A DNA stretch of 64,000 nucleotides from an uncultured bacterium (GTDB taxonomy: Bacteria > Cyanobacteriota > Vampirovibrionia > Gastranaerophilales > Gastranaerophilaceae). The DNA lies in NCBI GenBank assembly GCA_900551915.1, contig URXT01000008.1, positions 7,631 to 71,630 of the forward strand, written 5' to 3'. A model generated the notes under the pieces. That model made no database searches. It worked only from the letters and a program-made list of their open reading frames with translations, and had not been told where the DNA came from. Shown piece after piece: positions 34,751 to 43,810 of the stretch (positions are counted from its first letter, which is position 1; each line of letters opens with the position of its first letter). The translations under genes were made by a program, and so were the position numbers.

Positions 34751-34783
34751 AAAGAGGCGAAGTCCATCAGGCTTCGCCTCTTT
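34751..34783. terminator. Terminator between convergent genes
   Basis: AAAGAGGCGAAG / CTTCGCCTCTTT, 12-bp stem. Confidence 0.85.
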
Positions 34784-34799
34784 CAATACCGGAACTTTA

Positions 34800-35108
34800 T
34801 TAAGCTCCGATACAACTGTTTAAATATTCAATTGTACTTATTTTTTCGTCATAAAGATATTTGATAAAACTCAAATATGCAGCATCGTAGGAAGTGATAA
34901 CAAGGTTTATTTCGAAACCGTCAGTACAAAAGGGTTCATAATCATATACAACATAGCTGTTGTATTTGCTTTTCCATTCTTTCCTTTCAATACGGCTGTT
35001 GTTTTCCTCGACTATATCTTCTAGCCAGGCAACCATATCTTTATTAACATTTTTCATTTCCATGCGATTGTATCTGCTGCAATCGTGACAATCGTTTCCC
35101 ATCAGCAT
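34800..35108 (-). CDS. Hypothetical protein with N-terminal Cys/His cluster
   Basis: 102 residues from ATG 35108, chosen because AAGGAG lies 7 nt upstream; a longer frame to 35141 lacks such a site. The start MLMGNDCHDCSRYNRM has a C-x2-C and a His that could bind metal. The rest is a small alpha/beta domain (FEINLVITSYDAAYLSFIKYLYDEKISTIEYL). No family recognised. Confidence 0.6.
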   Translation of the reverse strand: MLMGNDCHDCSRYNRMEMKNVNKDMVAWLEDIVEENNSRIERKEWKSKYNSYVVYDYEPFCTDGFEINLVITSYDAAYLSFIKYLYDEKISTIEYLNSCIGA

Positions 35109-35177
35109 AAAAATTCTCCTTGTCTCTGGCGGGTTTTTCATTCATATTGCAATTGTAAATGTTTTTTCGTTTTAAAT

Positions 35178-35276
35178 AATCCCCTGCAGGTATAACAAAA
35201 TGTAGTAGGTTTTGGGGATTTTAACTGCCGTAACATTCTTTAACCTTTTGCCACAGGGTTTGCTATATGCTATAAT
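35178..35276 (+). promoter_or_regulatory. Promoter and upstream inverted repeat of the ion-channel pair
   Basis: TTGCCA (35248-35253), 17-nt spacer, extended -10 TGCTATAAT (box 35271-35276): a near-consensus promoter. Upstream, AATCCCC (35178-35184) and GGGGATT (35214-35220) form an inverted repeat with a 29-nt gap, a possible regulator site. Confidence 0.65.
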
Positions 35277-35300
35277 TCTGTAAGAATGGAGAACTTTTAA

Positions 35301-36206
35301 ATGAATTTAGCACATATATTTACGGATATTCCTATCCTGATTGTACTTTCTACCTTTGTAATTTCAACATTGTTCTGTCTCAACAGATATTTCTATATAA
35401 ACAAAAATTTAAAAATCTTCTTAAAATTTTTACAGAATTTTAAAAAAACAGACCTCAATTTCAGATTTAAAGAAATTGATGAGTGGATGACTTTGAATTC
35501 ATATGTTTCAGGAGCATGGCTTGAATTCAAAAATACGCTTGTATTCTCTGAATCAGTGGCTTTAAGAGGCAGCAACAATAACGTTACTTACAAAGAAGTT
35601 TCAACGACTGTTCAAAATATTCAGACAACTGTTGACCCGTTGTACTTTTTTAATGAAGAAACTTTGATAATGTCAAAATACAATCATAAATTCATCGGTT
35701 CAGTTCCGACAATTTTGACAGGTTTGGGACCGTTGTTTACCTTCTTGAACATTGCAATCGCGTTCGGTAAAGTTGACTTTGCCAGCCAGGAAAAAACAAT
35801 TTCATCAGTTGCAAACCTTATGACTTCAATGCAGGTTGCGGCTCTTGTATCAGTATTTGCGGTAGGTTCCTGTTTGATTTTTACAATTATTGAAAGGGTT
35901 ACATACAACAATGTATGTAAAAAATACCTTTTAAAATGTCAGGAACTCATTTCGCAACTATTTGATAATATTTCTTCAGAAAAATTCCTGTTTGAACTGC
36001 TGCGTGAAACAAAAGTTCAAAACAACAACCTCCAGCACTTAATTGCAGGTATGCCGGAAAACTTCAAAGTTGCCCTCAATTCAGGAATTGCATCAAATCT
36101 TGTTCCGTATCTTGAAAACCTTATCTTTGGCATAAACCTTATGAACAAACAGATGAAAGAGTCTGCCAAAAACAGCGGCGGTGACGTAGTAGATGATATA
36201 TTTTAG
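35301..36206 (+). CDS. MotA/ZorA-like inner-membrane channel subunit
   Basis: 301 residues. One N-terminal transmembrane helix (ILIVLSTFVISTLFCL), a cytoplasmic segment, then two adjacent helices with MotA/ExbB-like sequence: IGSVPTILTGLGPLFTFLNIAIAFG and MTSMQVAALVSVFAVGSCLIFTIIE. The soluble C-terminus is helical and shorter than the long ZorA tail. With the next gene it would form a 5:2 proton- or sodium-driven stator-type complex (family knowledge). No flagellar genes and no ZorC/ZorD/ZorE genes are next to it. Confidence 0.72.
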   Translation: MNLAHIFTDIPILIVLSTFVISTLFCLNRYFYINKNLKIFLKFLQNFKKTDLNFRFKEIDEWMTLNSYVSGAWLEFKNTLVFSESVALRGSNNNVTYKEVSTTVQNIQTTVDPLYFFNEETLIMSKYNHKFIGSVPTILTGLGPLFTFLNIAIAFGKVDFASQEKTISSVANLMTSMQVAALVSVFAVGSCLIFTIIERVTYNNVCKKYLLKCQELISQLFDNISSEKFLFELLRETKVQNNNLQHLIAGMPENFKVALNSGIASNLVPYLENLIFGINLMNKQMKESAKNSGGDVVDDIF

Positions 36207-36218
36207 AAGGGTGAATTA

Positions 36219-36920
36219 ATGGCAATAGGAGCAAGAAAAGGCGGACACGGAGAAGCTGAAGAAAACGTATTTTGGACAACAATGGCAGACTTGATGTTAG
36301 GTTTGTCAATCGTATTCATGACGTTGTTTGTTCTTGCTATGACAGGATTTACCCAGGAAACCATTAAAGTTCAGGAAACCCAGATGAAGGCTTCTGAAGA
36401 GATTGTTGAGAAACTCAAAGAAGCTGATATAGATGCTGAGGTTGATAAACTTACAGGAAATGTAAAAATTTCAGACCTTCAGCTTTTTGAACTGAACAGT
36501 TATACCTTGACTCCGCAAGGAAAAGCTTATCTTGATAAATTCATTCCGATTTATATTGATACGATATATTCAAAAGAACTTCTCAGAGATAATATTACAA
36601 ACATTGTTGTTCAAGGCCATACTGATTCGCATACATTTGCGGGCTTAAAAACCGAAAACGAACAGTTTGCAAAGAATATGGAATTGAGTCTTTTACGTGC
36701 AAATGCGGTTGCAGATTATGCATTTAAAACAAATTTCGATAAAAAGAACAGCGAAATGCTTAGGAAAATGCTTGTTGTAGAAGGCAAAAGCTTCTCAGAA
36801 CCAGTATTGGATGAAAACGGCAATGAAGATTACGCAAAAAGCAGGCGTGTTGAGATGAAAGTAAGAGTAAAAGCAAGAAATTTTGCGAAGATTTTAGGAT
36901 TAAATTATGGCGGTGATTAA
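36219..36920 (+). CDS. MotB/ZorB-like channel subunit with OmpA domain
   Basis: 233 residues. Short cytosolic N-terminus, then a helix with the ion-carrying Asp: [24 protein letters not shown] (D about residue 24). A coiled segment leads to a periplasmic OmpA-like peptidoglycan-binding domain ([40 protein letters not shown]). The pattern 'FW..MADLM' is close to ZorB. GAAGGGTG ribosome-binding site 12 nt after the channel gene. Confidence 0.78.
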   Translation: MAIGARKGGHGEAEENVFWTTMADLMLGLSIVFMTLFVLAMTGFTQETIKVQETQMKASEEIVEKLKEADIDAEVDKLTGNVKISDLQLFELNSYTLTPQGKAYLDKFIPIYIDTIYSKELLRDNITNIVVQGHTDSHTFAGLKTENEQFAKNMELSLLRANAVADYAFKTNFDKKNSEMLRKMLVVEGKSFSEPVLDENGNEDYAKSRRVEMKVRVKARNFAKILGLNYGGD

Positions 36921-38274
36921 CGAGAGCAACATTTTAGAAACAATTAATATGATAAAGCTCCACAACCTTGATATAAGAACTGTGACGCTTTCTTTAAGCC
37001 TGCGCGACTGTATTGATCGCGATGTGAATGTGGTTTGTGAAAATATTCATAACAAAATCACCAAATACGCCAAAAATCTTGTTGAATATGCAAACGAATT
37101 TGAAAACGATTATTCAATTCCGATTATAAACAAAAGAATTGCAGTGACGCCGATTTCTTTGATTGGCGAGGCTTGCAAAAATCCGGATTACGTAAAAATT
37201 GCAAAAACTCTCGACAATGCAGGAAAAGAAGTCGGAGTGAACTTTATCGGAGGATTTTCAGCGCTTGTGGAAAAAGGCTGCACAAAAGGCGACGAACTTT
37301 TGATTGAAAGTATTCCGGAAGCCCTTGCTCAAACTGATTTTTTATGTTCTTCGGTTAATCTTGCGACTTCAAAAGCCGGAATTAACATGGATGCGGTTTT
37401 GAAAATGGCTGAAACCATCAAAAAAGCGGCTGAACTTACAAAAGATAAAGACTGCATAGGCGCTGCAAAACTTGTATGTTTTTGCAACTCGCCTGGCGAC
37501 AATCCTTTTATGGCAGGAGCTTTCTGCGGGATGGGCGAGCCTGAATGCGCTTTAAACGTCGGAGTTTCAGGGCCGGGCGTTGTCAGAGCTGCTGTTTTGG
37601 ATTTGCCTGAAGGTTCTGACATGAGCGATTTGGCAAACAAAATTAAACAAACGGCATATAAAATCACAACAACCGGCGAACTTGTCGGAAGAAAACTTGC
37701 AAAACGTCTCGGAATTCCATTTGGCGTAATTGATTTGTCATTGGCTCCGACGCCTGCGATGGGTGATAGTGTTGCAGGAATTTTTCAGGCAATGGGGCTT
37801 GAACATGCTGGTGCGCATGGAACAACAGCGGCTTTAGCAATGCTGAATGACGCGGTTAAAAAAGGCGGGATTATGGCAAGTTCTCATGTCGGCGGGCTTT
37901 CGGGGGCATTTATTCCGGTTTCGGAGGATGCGGGAATGATTGAAGCTGCCGCAAAAAAATATTTAACCTTTGACAAACTTGAAGCAATGACATCTGTTTG
38001 TTCTGTCGGGCTTGATATGATAGCAATTCCGGGTGACACTCCGGTTGATACAATTGCGGGAATGATTGCGGATGAAATGGCAATTGGGATGATTAATAAA
38101 AAAACAACTGCAGTCAGAATAATTCCTGCAATAGGTAAAAAAGCTGGTGATTGTGTATCATGGGGCGGATTGCTGGGTGAAGCGCCTGTAATGGACGTTA
38201 ATAAGCTATGTTCAACGGATTTTGTCAGACGCGGCGGAAGAATTCCGGCCCCGATTCATAGTTTAAACAATTAG
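36907..38274 (+). CDS. UPF0210/DUF711 family protein
   Basis: 455 residues, a conserved full-length member ([18 protein letters not shown] near the start, [69 protein letters not shown]). The family has a glycyl-radical-enzyme-like fold, but no activity is established. It overlaps the ZorB-like gene by 14 nt, so the three genes are probably one operon with translational coupling, an unusual association. Confidence 0.9.
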   Translation: MAVINESNILETINMIKLHNLDIRTVTLSLSLRDCIDRDVNVVCENIHNKITKYAKNLVEYANEFENDYSIPIINKRIAVTPISLIGEACKNPDYVKIAKTLDNAGKEVGVNFIGGFSALVEKGCTKGDELLIESIPEALAQTDFLCSSVNLATSKAGINMDAVLKMAETIKKAAELTKDKDCIGAAKLVCFCNSPGDNPFMAGAFCGMGEPECALNVGVSGPGVVRAAVLDLPEGSDMSDLANKIKQTAYKITTTGELVGRKLAKRLGIPFGVIDLSLAPTPAMGDSVAGIFQAMGLEHAGAHGTTAALAMLNDAVKKGGIMASSHVGGLSGAFIPVSEDAGMIEAAAKKYLTFDKLEAMTSVCSVGLDMIAIPGDTPVDTIAGMIADEMAIGMINKKTTAVRIIPAIGKKAGDCVSWGGLLGEAPVMDVNKLCSTDFVRRGGRIPAPIHSLNN

Positions 38275-38353
38275 TTAAATGCATAGTAGTATTTGTTAAA
38301 ATGCAATGTATAAAGTATTTCGGTGATGATTAACAGTAAAAATAAGAGGTATA

Positions 38354-38674
38354 ATGGCAAAATCTTTTAATGAACTTGGACAGCATTTAAAACAGTATCT
38401 TATAGACTGCCATTCAAACTACAAGGGTTTGAAAAACGTGTCTGTTGAAAGATACAACAATCTAAAAGTCTCAATGGAACCTGAAATATATCAAACTTTT
38501 CACGTCATAATCAGAATAGGTATATCAGAAGCTGTGTTCATAATGCCTGAAGGTGCAGTATTTACAGGAAGCATGGGAATGGATGAAAAGTTTGTTATAA
38601 GATGGCTTCAAAATACCTTTATACAGGAAGATTTAAGCTCTCATTGGAAAAATGCCAGGTTGTATTCTGCATAA
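38354..38674 (+). CDS. Hypothetical protein, tandem paralogue 1
   Basis: 106 residues, family unknown. Starts MAKSFNELGQHLKQYLID and shares a common skeleton with the next gene: YKGLKNVSVERYNNLKVSM, HVIIRIGISEAVF, GSMGMDEKFVIRWLQN, SSHWKNARL. Predicted alpha/beta, no signal. GAGGT ribosome-binding site. Confidence 0.75.
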   Translation: MAKSFNELGQHLKQYLIDCHSNYKGLKNVSVERYNNLKVSMEPEIYQTFHVIIRIGISEAVFIMPEGAVFTGSMGMDEKFVIRWLQNTFIQEDLSSHWKNARLYSA

Positions 38675-38723
38675 ATATATGTTATAATATAATTATAATA
38701 TGTATATGATTGGATAATGATTA

Positions 38724-39059
38724 ATGGCGAAGAGTTTTAATGATTTAGCGTATGATTTAAGAGATTTTATCGTGGATAAACACGCGAACTATCGCGGTTT
38801 GAAACACATGAGTATGCAAAGGTATAACAACCTTACAATAAGCATGAACTCAAGACGTTACGGGCAGCCGCACGTAATTGTTAAAATTGGTATTTCAGAA
38901 GGCGTATTTTCATTTCCATACGTTAATAAAATGGACGGCGGCCTTGGAATGGACGAACGTTACGTTATGCAATGGGTTGGCAATGATATGGTTATTCAAT
39001 CCTTGAATGAACACTGGAAAACAATCAAACTTCAGGAAATGGATCAGGACGACAAATAA
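38724..39059 (+). CDS. Hypothetical protein, tandem paralogue 2
   Basis: 111 residues, clearly homologous to the preceding gene over its length (MAKSFNDLAYDLRDFIVD, YRGLKHMSMQRYNNLTISM, HVIVKIGISEGVF, GGLGMDERYVMQWVGN, NEHWKTIKL). TATAAT-like boxes at about 38684-38700 suggest its own promoter. Its stop abuts the stop of the convergent uvrC gene with no gap. Confidence 0.75.
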   Translation: MAKSFNDLAYDLRDFIVDKHANYRGLKHMSMQRYNNLTISMNSRRYGQPHVIVKIGISEGVFSFPYVNKMDGGLGMDERYVMQWVGNDMVIQSLNEHWKTIKLQEMDQDDK

Positions 39060-40724
39060 TTATTTTTTCTTGACCATTGCTTTTGACCGCAGATTTCTGT
39101 GATAAGTTATTGCAAATCTATGGGCTTCGTCGCGAATTCTCTGAAACAAGAAAAGCGCACTCGAGTTTTGCGGCAAAATCACAGGATTTGATTGTTTTGG
39201 CAGGAAAACTTCTTCATGTTTTTTGGCAAGGCTCACAACATCAATTCCTGTGACTCCAAGCTCTTCAATAATCTGCATAACGCTTGATAACTGGCCTTTT
39301 CCGCCATCAATTATCATCAAATCAGGCTTATCCCAGTTTTTGTCGCCAAGATGCTTAAGCCGCCGCGTGAGAACCTCTTTCATCGAAAGAAAATCGTCAG
39401 GCTTCCCTTCGGTTGTACGGATTTTAAACCTTTTGTATTCTGATTTTTTGCTTTGCCCGTTGATGAACGTAATCATTGACGCAACAGTGTTCGTCCCCTG
39501 AATGTGAGAAATATCGTAGCATTCAATACGATGCGGGAAGTTTTTCAACTGTAACTTTTCAGCCAGATAGGAGCCGATTTCGTTAAAATCATCGCGGATT
39601 TTCGACATCTTTTTAAGCTTTGCATTGTCAAGAACAACTTTTGCGTTTTTATCGGCAAGCATTTGAAGTTCTTTGCCCTGCGCGGATTTGCCGTAACTGA
39701 TTTTGACTTTCTTTTTTGCCAAAATTTCAAGCCACTCTTCATAAAGTTCTTTTTCTCCGACTTTTTCAAGTTCATTTGAAACGATTTTGTCAGGATAGCC
39801 CAAAGTCAGTGTGTTGTAATATTCTTTGAAGAAGGTTGCAAAAAATTCAGTCCGGTCTTCGTCTTCAACCTCGTAAACAAAATCTTTTTTGTCGATAAGC
39901 CGGCCTTCTCTAACCATCAGAATGACAATCGCAAAAATTCCGTCTTCGGCAAGCAGTGAGATTATATCTTCGTTGAGTTTTGTGTTTTCGTAAACAACTT
40001 TTTGCTTTTCGAGTGTTTTTTTCAAATCCATGTAGCTGTCGCGTAGACGTGCGGCTTTTTCAAACTGTTCGGCGGCTGCGAATTTCTCCATCTGCGCTTT
40101 GAGCTGCTCCATAAGTTCTGATTGTTTGCCGGAGAGGAAAAGTTCAGCCTGACGGACAAGTGCCTTGTAATCTTCGCTTGAAACCATGTTCTGGCAGGGC
40201 GCCATACAGCGTCCGATGTGATAATAAAGACATGGGCGGTCTTTGAACTTCGGATTTTTGCATTGTTTGAGCGGAAAAATCTTTTTTAAAAAATCGAGCG
40301 TTGAATACATTGCCCGAACATCTGTGTAAGGCCCGTAATAGCGGCCTTTTTCTGGGTTCATGTTTTTCTTGCGCACAACCTGAATTCGCGGAAAATCTTC
40401 GTCAGTTATCAAAAAATACGGATATTTTTTGTCGTCTTTCAAAAGAATATTGTAGCGCGGCTTATGTTTTTTTATCAAATGACTTTCAAGAATTAACGCT
40501 TCAACTTCTGTGTTTGTAATGATGTATTCAAGCCGCTCGATTTGTGAAACAAGCACCTGAACTTTCACGCTGTCGTGGTGTTTTTTGTTGAAATAACTCA
40601 TCACGCGGCGTTTAAGGATTTTTGCCTTGCCAACATAAATGATTTCGTTATCTTTGTTGTAGTAAATATAACAGCCCGGAAGCGACGGAAGAAGTTTAAG
40701 CTGTTGTTTCAAATTCTCATTCAT
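39060..40724 (-). CDS. uvrC: Excinuclease ABC subunit C, lacking the C-terminal HhH domain
   Basis: 554 residues from ATG 40724. GIY-YIG nuclease domain (LPGCYIYYNKDNEIIYVGKAK), Cys-rich patch (CKNPKFKDRPCLYYHIGRCMAPC), UVR motif (AAEQFEKAARLRDSYMDLKK) and the RNase H-like nuclease (IECYDISHIQGTNTVASM, LMIIDGGKGQLSSV) are intact. The protein ends at RNLRSKAMVKKK, where other UvrC proteins continue with a tandem helix-hairpin-helix DNA-binding domain. A minus-strand TATAAT (40732-40737) lies 7 nt before ATG, so the mRNA is probably leaderless. Confidence 0.93.
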   Translation of the reverse strand: MNENLKQQLKLLPSLPGCYIYYNKDNEIIYVGKAKILKRRVMSYFNKKHHDSVKVQVLVSQIERLEYIITNTEVEALILESHLIKKHKPRYNILLKDDKKYPYFLITDEDFPRIQVVRKKNMNPEKGRYYGPYTDVRAMYSTLDFLKKIFPLKQCKNPKFKDRPCLYYHIGRCMAPCQNMVSSEDYKALVRQAELFLSGKQSELMEQLKAQMEKFAAAEQFEKAARLRDSYMDLKKTLEKQKVVYENTKLNEDIISLLAEDGIFAIVILMVREGRLIDKKDFVYEVEDEDRTEFFATFFKEYYNTLTLGYPDKIVSNELEKVGEKELYEEWLEILAKKKVKISYGKSAQGKELQMLADKNAKVVLDNAKLKKMSKIRDDFNEIGSYLAEKLQLKNFPHRIECYDISHIQGTNTVASMITFINGQSKKSEYKRFKIRTTEGKPDDFLSMKEVLTRRLKHLGDKNWDKPDLMIIDGGKGQLSSVMQIIEELGVTGIDVVSLAKKHEEVFLPKQSNPVILPQNSSALFLFQRIRDEAHRFAITYHRNLRSKAMVKKK

Positions 40725-40799
40725 CAACTATATTATAGCACAATTTTGGCTTTTTAAATCCTTAAAGCCGCAGATTGCAAGCCGTTCCCTTATGCAGGC

Positions 40800-41753
40800 T
40801 TATTCATTTAAGAAACAGGCGCTTGTGTGGTTTTCGGCAACAACAAAATTCGGCGGAATATTCTCCGGGCAAGGCTCGAAACAGGATTTGCAGCGCGGAT
40901 GAAATCTGCATCCTGAAATGTTCTGGTGAATTGTTGGCGGCTGGCCTTGAATTGTCTCAAGCTCCTTCCCGCGGTTTGAGGGAATTGAGTTCAACAAAGC
41001 TAGCGAATACGGATGGTTTGGATGTTCAAAGAATTCTTTTGAAGGCGCATTTTCAACTATGCGTCCGGCATACATAACCGCAATTTCATCAGCGTTTTCA
41101 CCAACAAGCCCGAGGTCGTGCGTAATCAGCAAAACAGAAGTTCCAAGTTGGGTTTTGATGTCGGAAAGAAGTTTCATAATTTGCGCCTGAATTGTAACGT
41201 CGAGAGCAGTTGTGGGTTCATCTGCAATAAGAATTTCAGCACGGCAGGCAAGTGCCATTGCAATTATTGCGCGCTGCTTCATTCCGCCCGAAAATTCATG
41301 TGGATATGCTTTCAATCTTTCCGCAGCGCACGGAATTTGTACCATCTCAAGTGCTTCTAACGCTTTTTTTCTGGCCTCGCTTCCATGAAGATTTTGGTGG
41401 ATTTTGATTACTTCAAGAAGCTGGTTTTCGATTGTATACAAAGGATTAAGAGAGGTCATCGGGTCTTGCGGGATTAAGGCAATCTGTGCGCCGCGGATAC
41501 CGTGCATTTGCTTTTCACTAAAGGTCAGAAGGTCTTGTTTCTTGAAAAGAATTTGTCCTTTTGTAATCTGAGCGGTTTTGGGCAGAAGTTTTAAAATGCT
41601 CATTGCGCTGATTGATTTTCCGCAGCCGCTTTCGCCGACGAGTGCAAGCGTTTTGCCTTTCTCAAGCGCAAAATTCACGTCAAAAAGAGCCTGGCAAAAT
41701 CCGTTTTCTGTTTTAAATCCCAAATTAAGATTATTAACTTCTAATATTTTCAT
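40800..41753 (-). CDS. Peptide/nickel ABC transporter ATP-binding protein (OppD/DppD type)
   Basis: 317 residues from ATG 41753 (MKILEVNNLNLG), the usual family start; upstream residues are not conserved-looking. Walker A LVGESGCGKSISAM, Q-loop IPQDPMTSLNPL, signature FSGGMKQRAIIAMALA, Walker B ILIADEPTTALDVT and the C-terminal oligopeptide-type Cys cluster (GCRFHPRCKSCFEPCP). It should energise an oligopeptide or metal importer, but no permease or binding protein is adjacent. TATAAT (41761-41766) is 7 nt before ATG: leaderless. Confidence 0.92.
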   Translation of the reverse strand: MKILEVNNLNLGFKTENGFCQALFDVNFALEKGKTLALVGESGCGKSISAMSILKLLPKTAQITKGQILFKKQDLLTFSEKQMHGIRGAQIALIPQDPMTSLNPLYTIENQLLEVIKIHQNLHGSEARKKALEALEMVQIPCAAERLKAYPHEFSGGMKQRAIIAMALACRAEILIADEPTTALDVTIQAQIMKLLSDIKTQLGTSVLLITHDLGLVGENADEIAVMYAGRIVENAPSKEFFEHPNHPYSLALLNSIPSNRGKELETIQGQPPTIHQNISGCRFHPRCKSCFEPCPENIPPNFVVAENHTSACFLNE

Positions 41754-41905
41754 GTAATAAATTATACCTCGGAAAGCGGGTTTGTGAATAGGCGTGGTGA
41801 ATAGTTTGCTGTATAAATCCAAATTTCTGATTTTCTCTCTTCATTTACAAAACTGCGATTTTGAAGTATTCTTTGTGGTATACATTTGAAAATAAGGAGA
41901 AGATT

Positions 41906-42655
41906 ATGATTAAAGTTGCAGTATGCGGAGCTTTGGGCAAAATGGGCAAAGAAGTCGTTTGCGCGGTTGAAGCGGCTCAAGATATGGAACTTGTTGCAAA
42001 AATTGATATTGCTGCAGAAGATATGTATCATACGATTGAAGAAGCCGCAAGGGTTGTTGATATTGACCTTGTAATTGATTTTACACAGCCGAAATCTATT
42101 TATGAAAACGCACTTTACTGCCTGAAAAATAATATCAAAATCGTAATTGGCACAACCGGTTTGACAGATGAGCAAATCGAATCTTTGCGCAGGCTTTCTG
42201 ACGAAAATAAGACAGGATGTTTGATTGCGCCGAACTTTTCAACTGGTGCTGTTTTGATGATGATGTTTGCGCGTCAGGCTGCAAAATATTTTGACAATGC
42301 CGAAATCGTCGAACTTCACCACAACCAGAAAAAGGATGCGCCTTCCGGAACTGCCGTTAAAACAGCGCAGATGATGGCCGAAGTTAAGGCTGATTTTGCC
42401 AAAAATAACTGTGATGAAACAGAAACAATCGAAGGAGCAAGAGGCGGAACTTCTTACGCAGATATTCACATTCATTCTGTCAGAATGCCGGGATATATTG
42501 CCTCACAAGAGGTTATATTCGGTTCATCAGGCCAGATTTTGAAGGTCAGACATGACTCAATGGATAGAAAATGCTACATGGACGGCGTTCTTCTTGCAGT
42601 TAGACATACGTATAAAGAAAACGATTTTGTCTACGGGCTTGATAACATAATGTAA
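41906..42655 (+). CDS. dapB: 4-hydroxy-tetrahydrodipicolinate reductase
   Basis: 249 residues from the ATG with an AAGGAG site; a longer frame to 41861 is unlikely. NAD(P)-binding AVCGALGKMGKEVV, VIGTTGLTDEQ, the catalytic region EIVELHHNQKKDAPSGTAVKTA and a conserved GARGGTSYADIHIHSVRMPG. It catalyses the second committed step to diaminopimelate and lysine, which supplies peptidoglycan. Monocistronic, with a strong terminator shared with hpf. Confidence 0.95.
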   Translation: MIKVAVCGALGKMGKEVVCAVEAAQDMELVAKIDIAAEDMYHTIEEAARVVDIDLVIDFTQPKSIYENALYCLKNNIKIVIGTTGLTDEQIESLRRLSDENKTGCLIAPNFSTGAVLMMMFARQAAKYFDNAEIVELHHNQKKDAPSGTAVKTAQMMAEVKADFAKNNCDETETIEGARGGTSYADIHIHSVRMPGYIASQEVIFGSSGQILKVRHDSMDRKCYMDGVLLAVRHTYKENDFVYGLDNIM

Positions 42656-42674
42656 ACACGTTGACAATAAAAGA

Positions 42675-42704
42675 GGCTGTAAGGGGCTTGTATTCCTTAC
42701 AGCC
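42675..42704. terminator. Bidirectional terminator between dapB and hpf
   Basis: GGCTGTAAGG / CCTTACAGCC, perfect 10-bp stem, T-run on the plus strand. Confidence 0.88.
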
Positions 42705-42727
42705 TTTTATTATACAATTGCTTTTAA

Positions 42728-43102
42728 TTATTCTTCAGCTGTTTCTTCTTCTTTTTCAGCTTCAACTTCTTCAACAGAATCAGTTCTGATAGAGGATTTG
42801 TCAGAGCCTAAATTTTTGTCTTTAAGCTTTTTCACTTGTCTGTCCAACTTATCGGCAAGCAGGTCAATACTTGCATACATAGATTCTGCTGCTTCTTCGG
42901 CTTTAATTGTGCCGCTGTTGGTCTTGCACAAAACTTCCGCAACGTGTTTGCCTGATGCTGAAGGGTTTTTGATAACTGATAATACAACTTCAATTCCCTG
43001 AATTTGGTCGTAGTGGTTTGCAACTTTGCCTATTTTCTCTTTTACATAAGACTTGATTGCATCAGTAATCTCAATGTTTCTACCATTAACGTAAATGTGC
43101 AT
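42728..43102 (-). CDS. hpf: Ribosome hibernation promoting factor, short form with acidic tail
   Basis: 124 residues. The HPF/YfiA fold is clear: MHIYVNGRNIEITDAIKSYVKEKI, VVLSVIKNP, AEVLCKTNSGTIKAEEAAESMYASIDLLADKLDRQVKKLKDK. It occupies the decoding site of idle ribosomes. It lacks the C-terminal dimerisation domain of long HPF; in its place is a Glu-rich tail (VEEVEAEKEEETAEE), similar to the tails of L9 and L32 here. GGAGG ribosome-binding site. Confidence 0.93.
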   Translation of the reverse strand: MHIYVNGRNIEITDAIKSYVKEKIGKVANHYDQIQGIEVVLSVIKNPSASGKHVAEVLCKTNSGTIKAEEAAESMYASIDLLADKLDRQVKKLKDKNLGSDKSSIRTDSVEEVEAEKEEETAEE

Positions 43103-43208
43103 TTGAACCTCCTATATATACTGCGCTTATACAGTATAACATAATAATGATTTTTTTTAAAGGGTAAATCTTATTTCGGTAATGTATATTTAACAGTTTT
43201 TTAAAAAA

Positions 43209-43412
43209 TTAGTCTTCTAAAATAAACTGCTGTAATTCAACATTAGGAGTTCCGATAACTCTGACAAGTTCAAGCACTGACGCTTTCATCTGGCATTTTT
43301 GCGATGAACCGCTGAAAAAATCTTTGTAAAAACATCCTTCACAGTTACAGCCGCGTTTGTAGCATTCCAGCGCCGTTGGCGTCCATCTTCTGACAGCGAC
43401 TGCTCTACCCAT
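43209..43412 (-). CDS. Small Cys-rich conserved-looking protein
   Basis: 67 residues from ATG 43412; the longer TTG frame would begin inside the -10 box. Motif CYKRGCNCEGCFYKDFF with a further Cys (QKCQMK) suggests a metal site; the N-terminus is basic (MGRAVAVRRWTP). TATAAT (43430-43435, minus) lies upstream with a very short leader. No family recognised. Confidence 0.65.
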   Translation of the reverse strand: MGRAVAVRRWTPTALECYKRGCNCEGCFYKDFFSGSSQKCQMKASVLELVRVIGTPNVELQQFILED

Positions 43413-43435
43413 ATCTCTACTTCTAAACAATTATA

Positions 43436-43563
43436 CTATCTCCAAATTAAAATCTACAACTATAGCAAGGCTTACAGCCCTGTTGATTGGCTGTTTCCTC
43501 CACCCCTCGCGGTCTTTTGACCACCTCTTAATTACATTATAGAAAATAAGGAGATTTTTTCAA
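43436..43563 (-). ncRNA. Candidate structured RNA or long leader upstream of the Cys-rich gene
   Basis: A strong minus-strand promoter TTGAAA (43558-43563), 16 nt, TATAAT (43536-43541) predicts a start near 43529. The transcript would fold: a GTGGTC-AAAA-GACCGC hairpin (core 43511-43522), and ACAGCC/GGCTGT (43489-43494 with 43474-43479). It also contains GGAAACA (43492-43498), a loop motif known from cyanobacterial Yfr2 RNAs, but a single short match is weak evidence. It could be an independent sRNA or a leader of the 67-residue gene. Confidence 0.4.
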
Positions 43564-43566
43564 GGC

Positions 43567-43810
43567 CGGAACATGCGATTATTAACATTTGTAACGACAT
43601 GTTGAAACCCTTTATTATTAAGAGTTTTGAGTTGTCAATTGCGGCGAAAGCTTCATGATTACATGGTTTTGGAACTTTAAATCATGGAAACCCATGTCGG
43701 ACGCATGATTTGCATGATTTATTGGAATGTAACGTTTTGTAAAATGTTATCTTTTCGGGCAGGTTTCGGGCATGGGTTTAGTGGGATAGTGAAGAGTGAG
43801 CAGTTCACTA
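43567..43810. other. Intergenic region without recognisable features
   Basis: About 240 nt between the RNA candidate and mntP. ORFs here are short and lack ribosome-binding sites. No convincing hairpin or promoter was found. Confidence 0.5.

Noticed and set aside
35301..36920. A full Zorya defence system
   Set aside because: Only ZorA/ZorB-like channel genes are present; no ZorC, helicase ZorD or nuclease ZorE is within reach, and the downstream gene is UPF0210.
43436..43563. A third micropeptide locus like those at 3.6 and 29.5 kb
   Set aside because: The GAGGTGG on the minus strand is not followed by an ATG frame, and there is no hairpin-plus-opposing-promoter arrangement.
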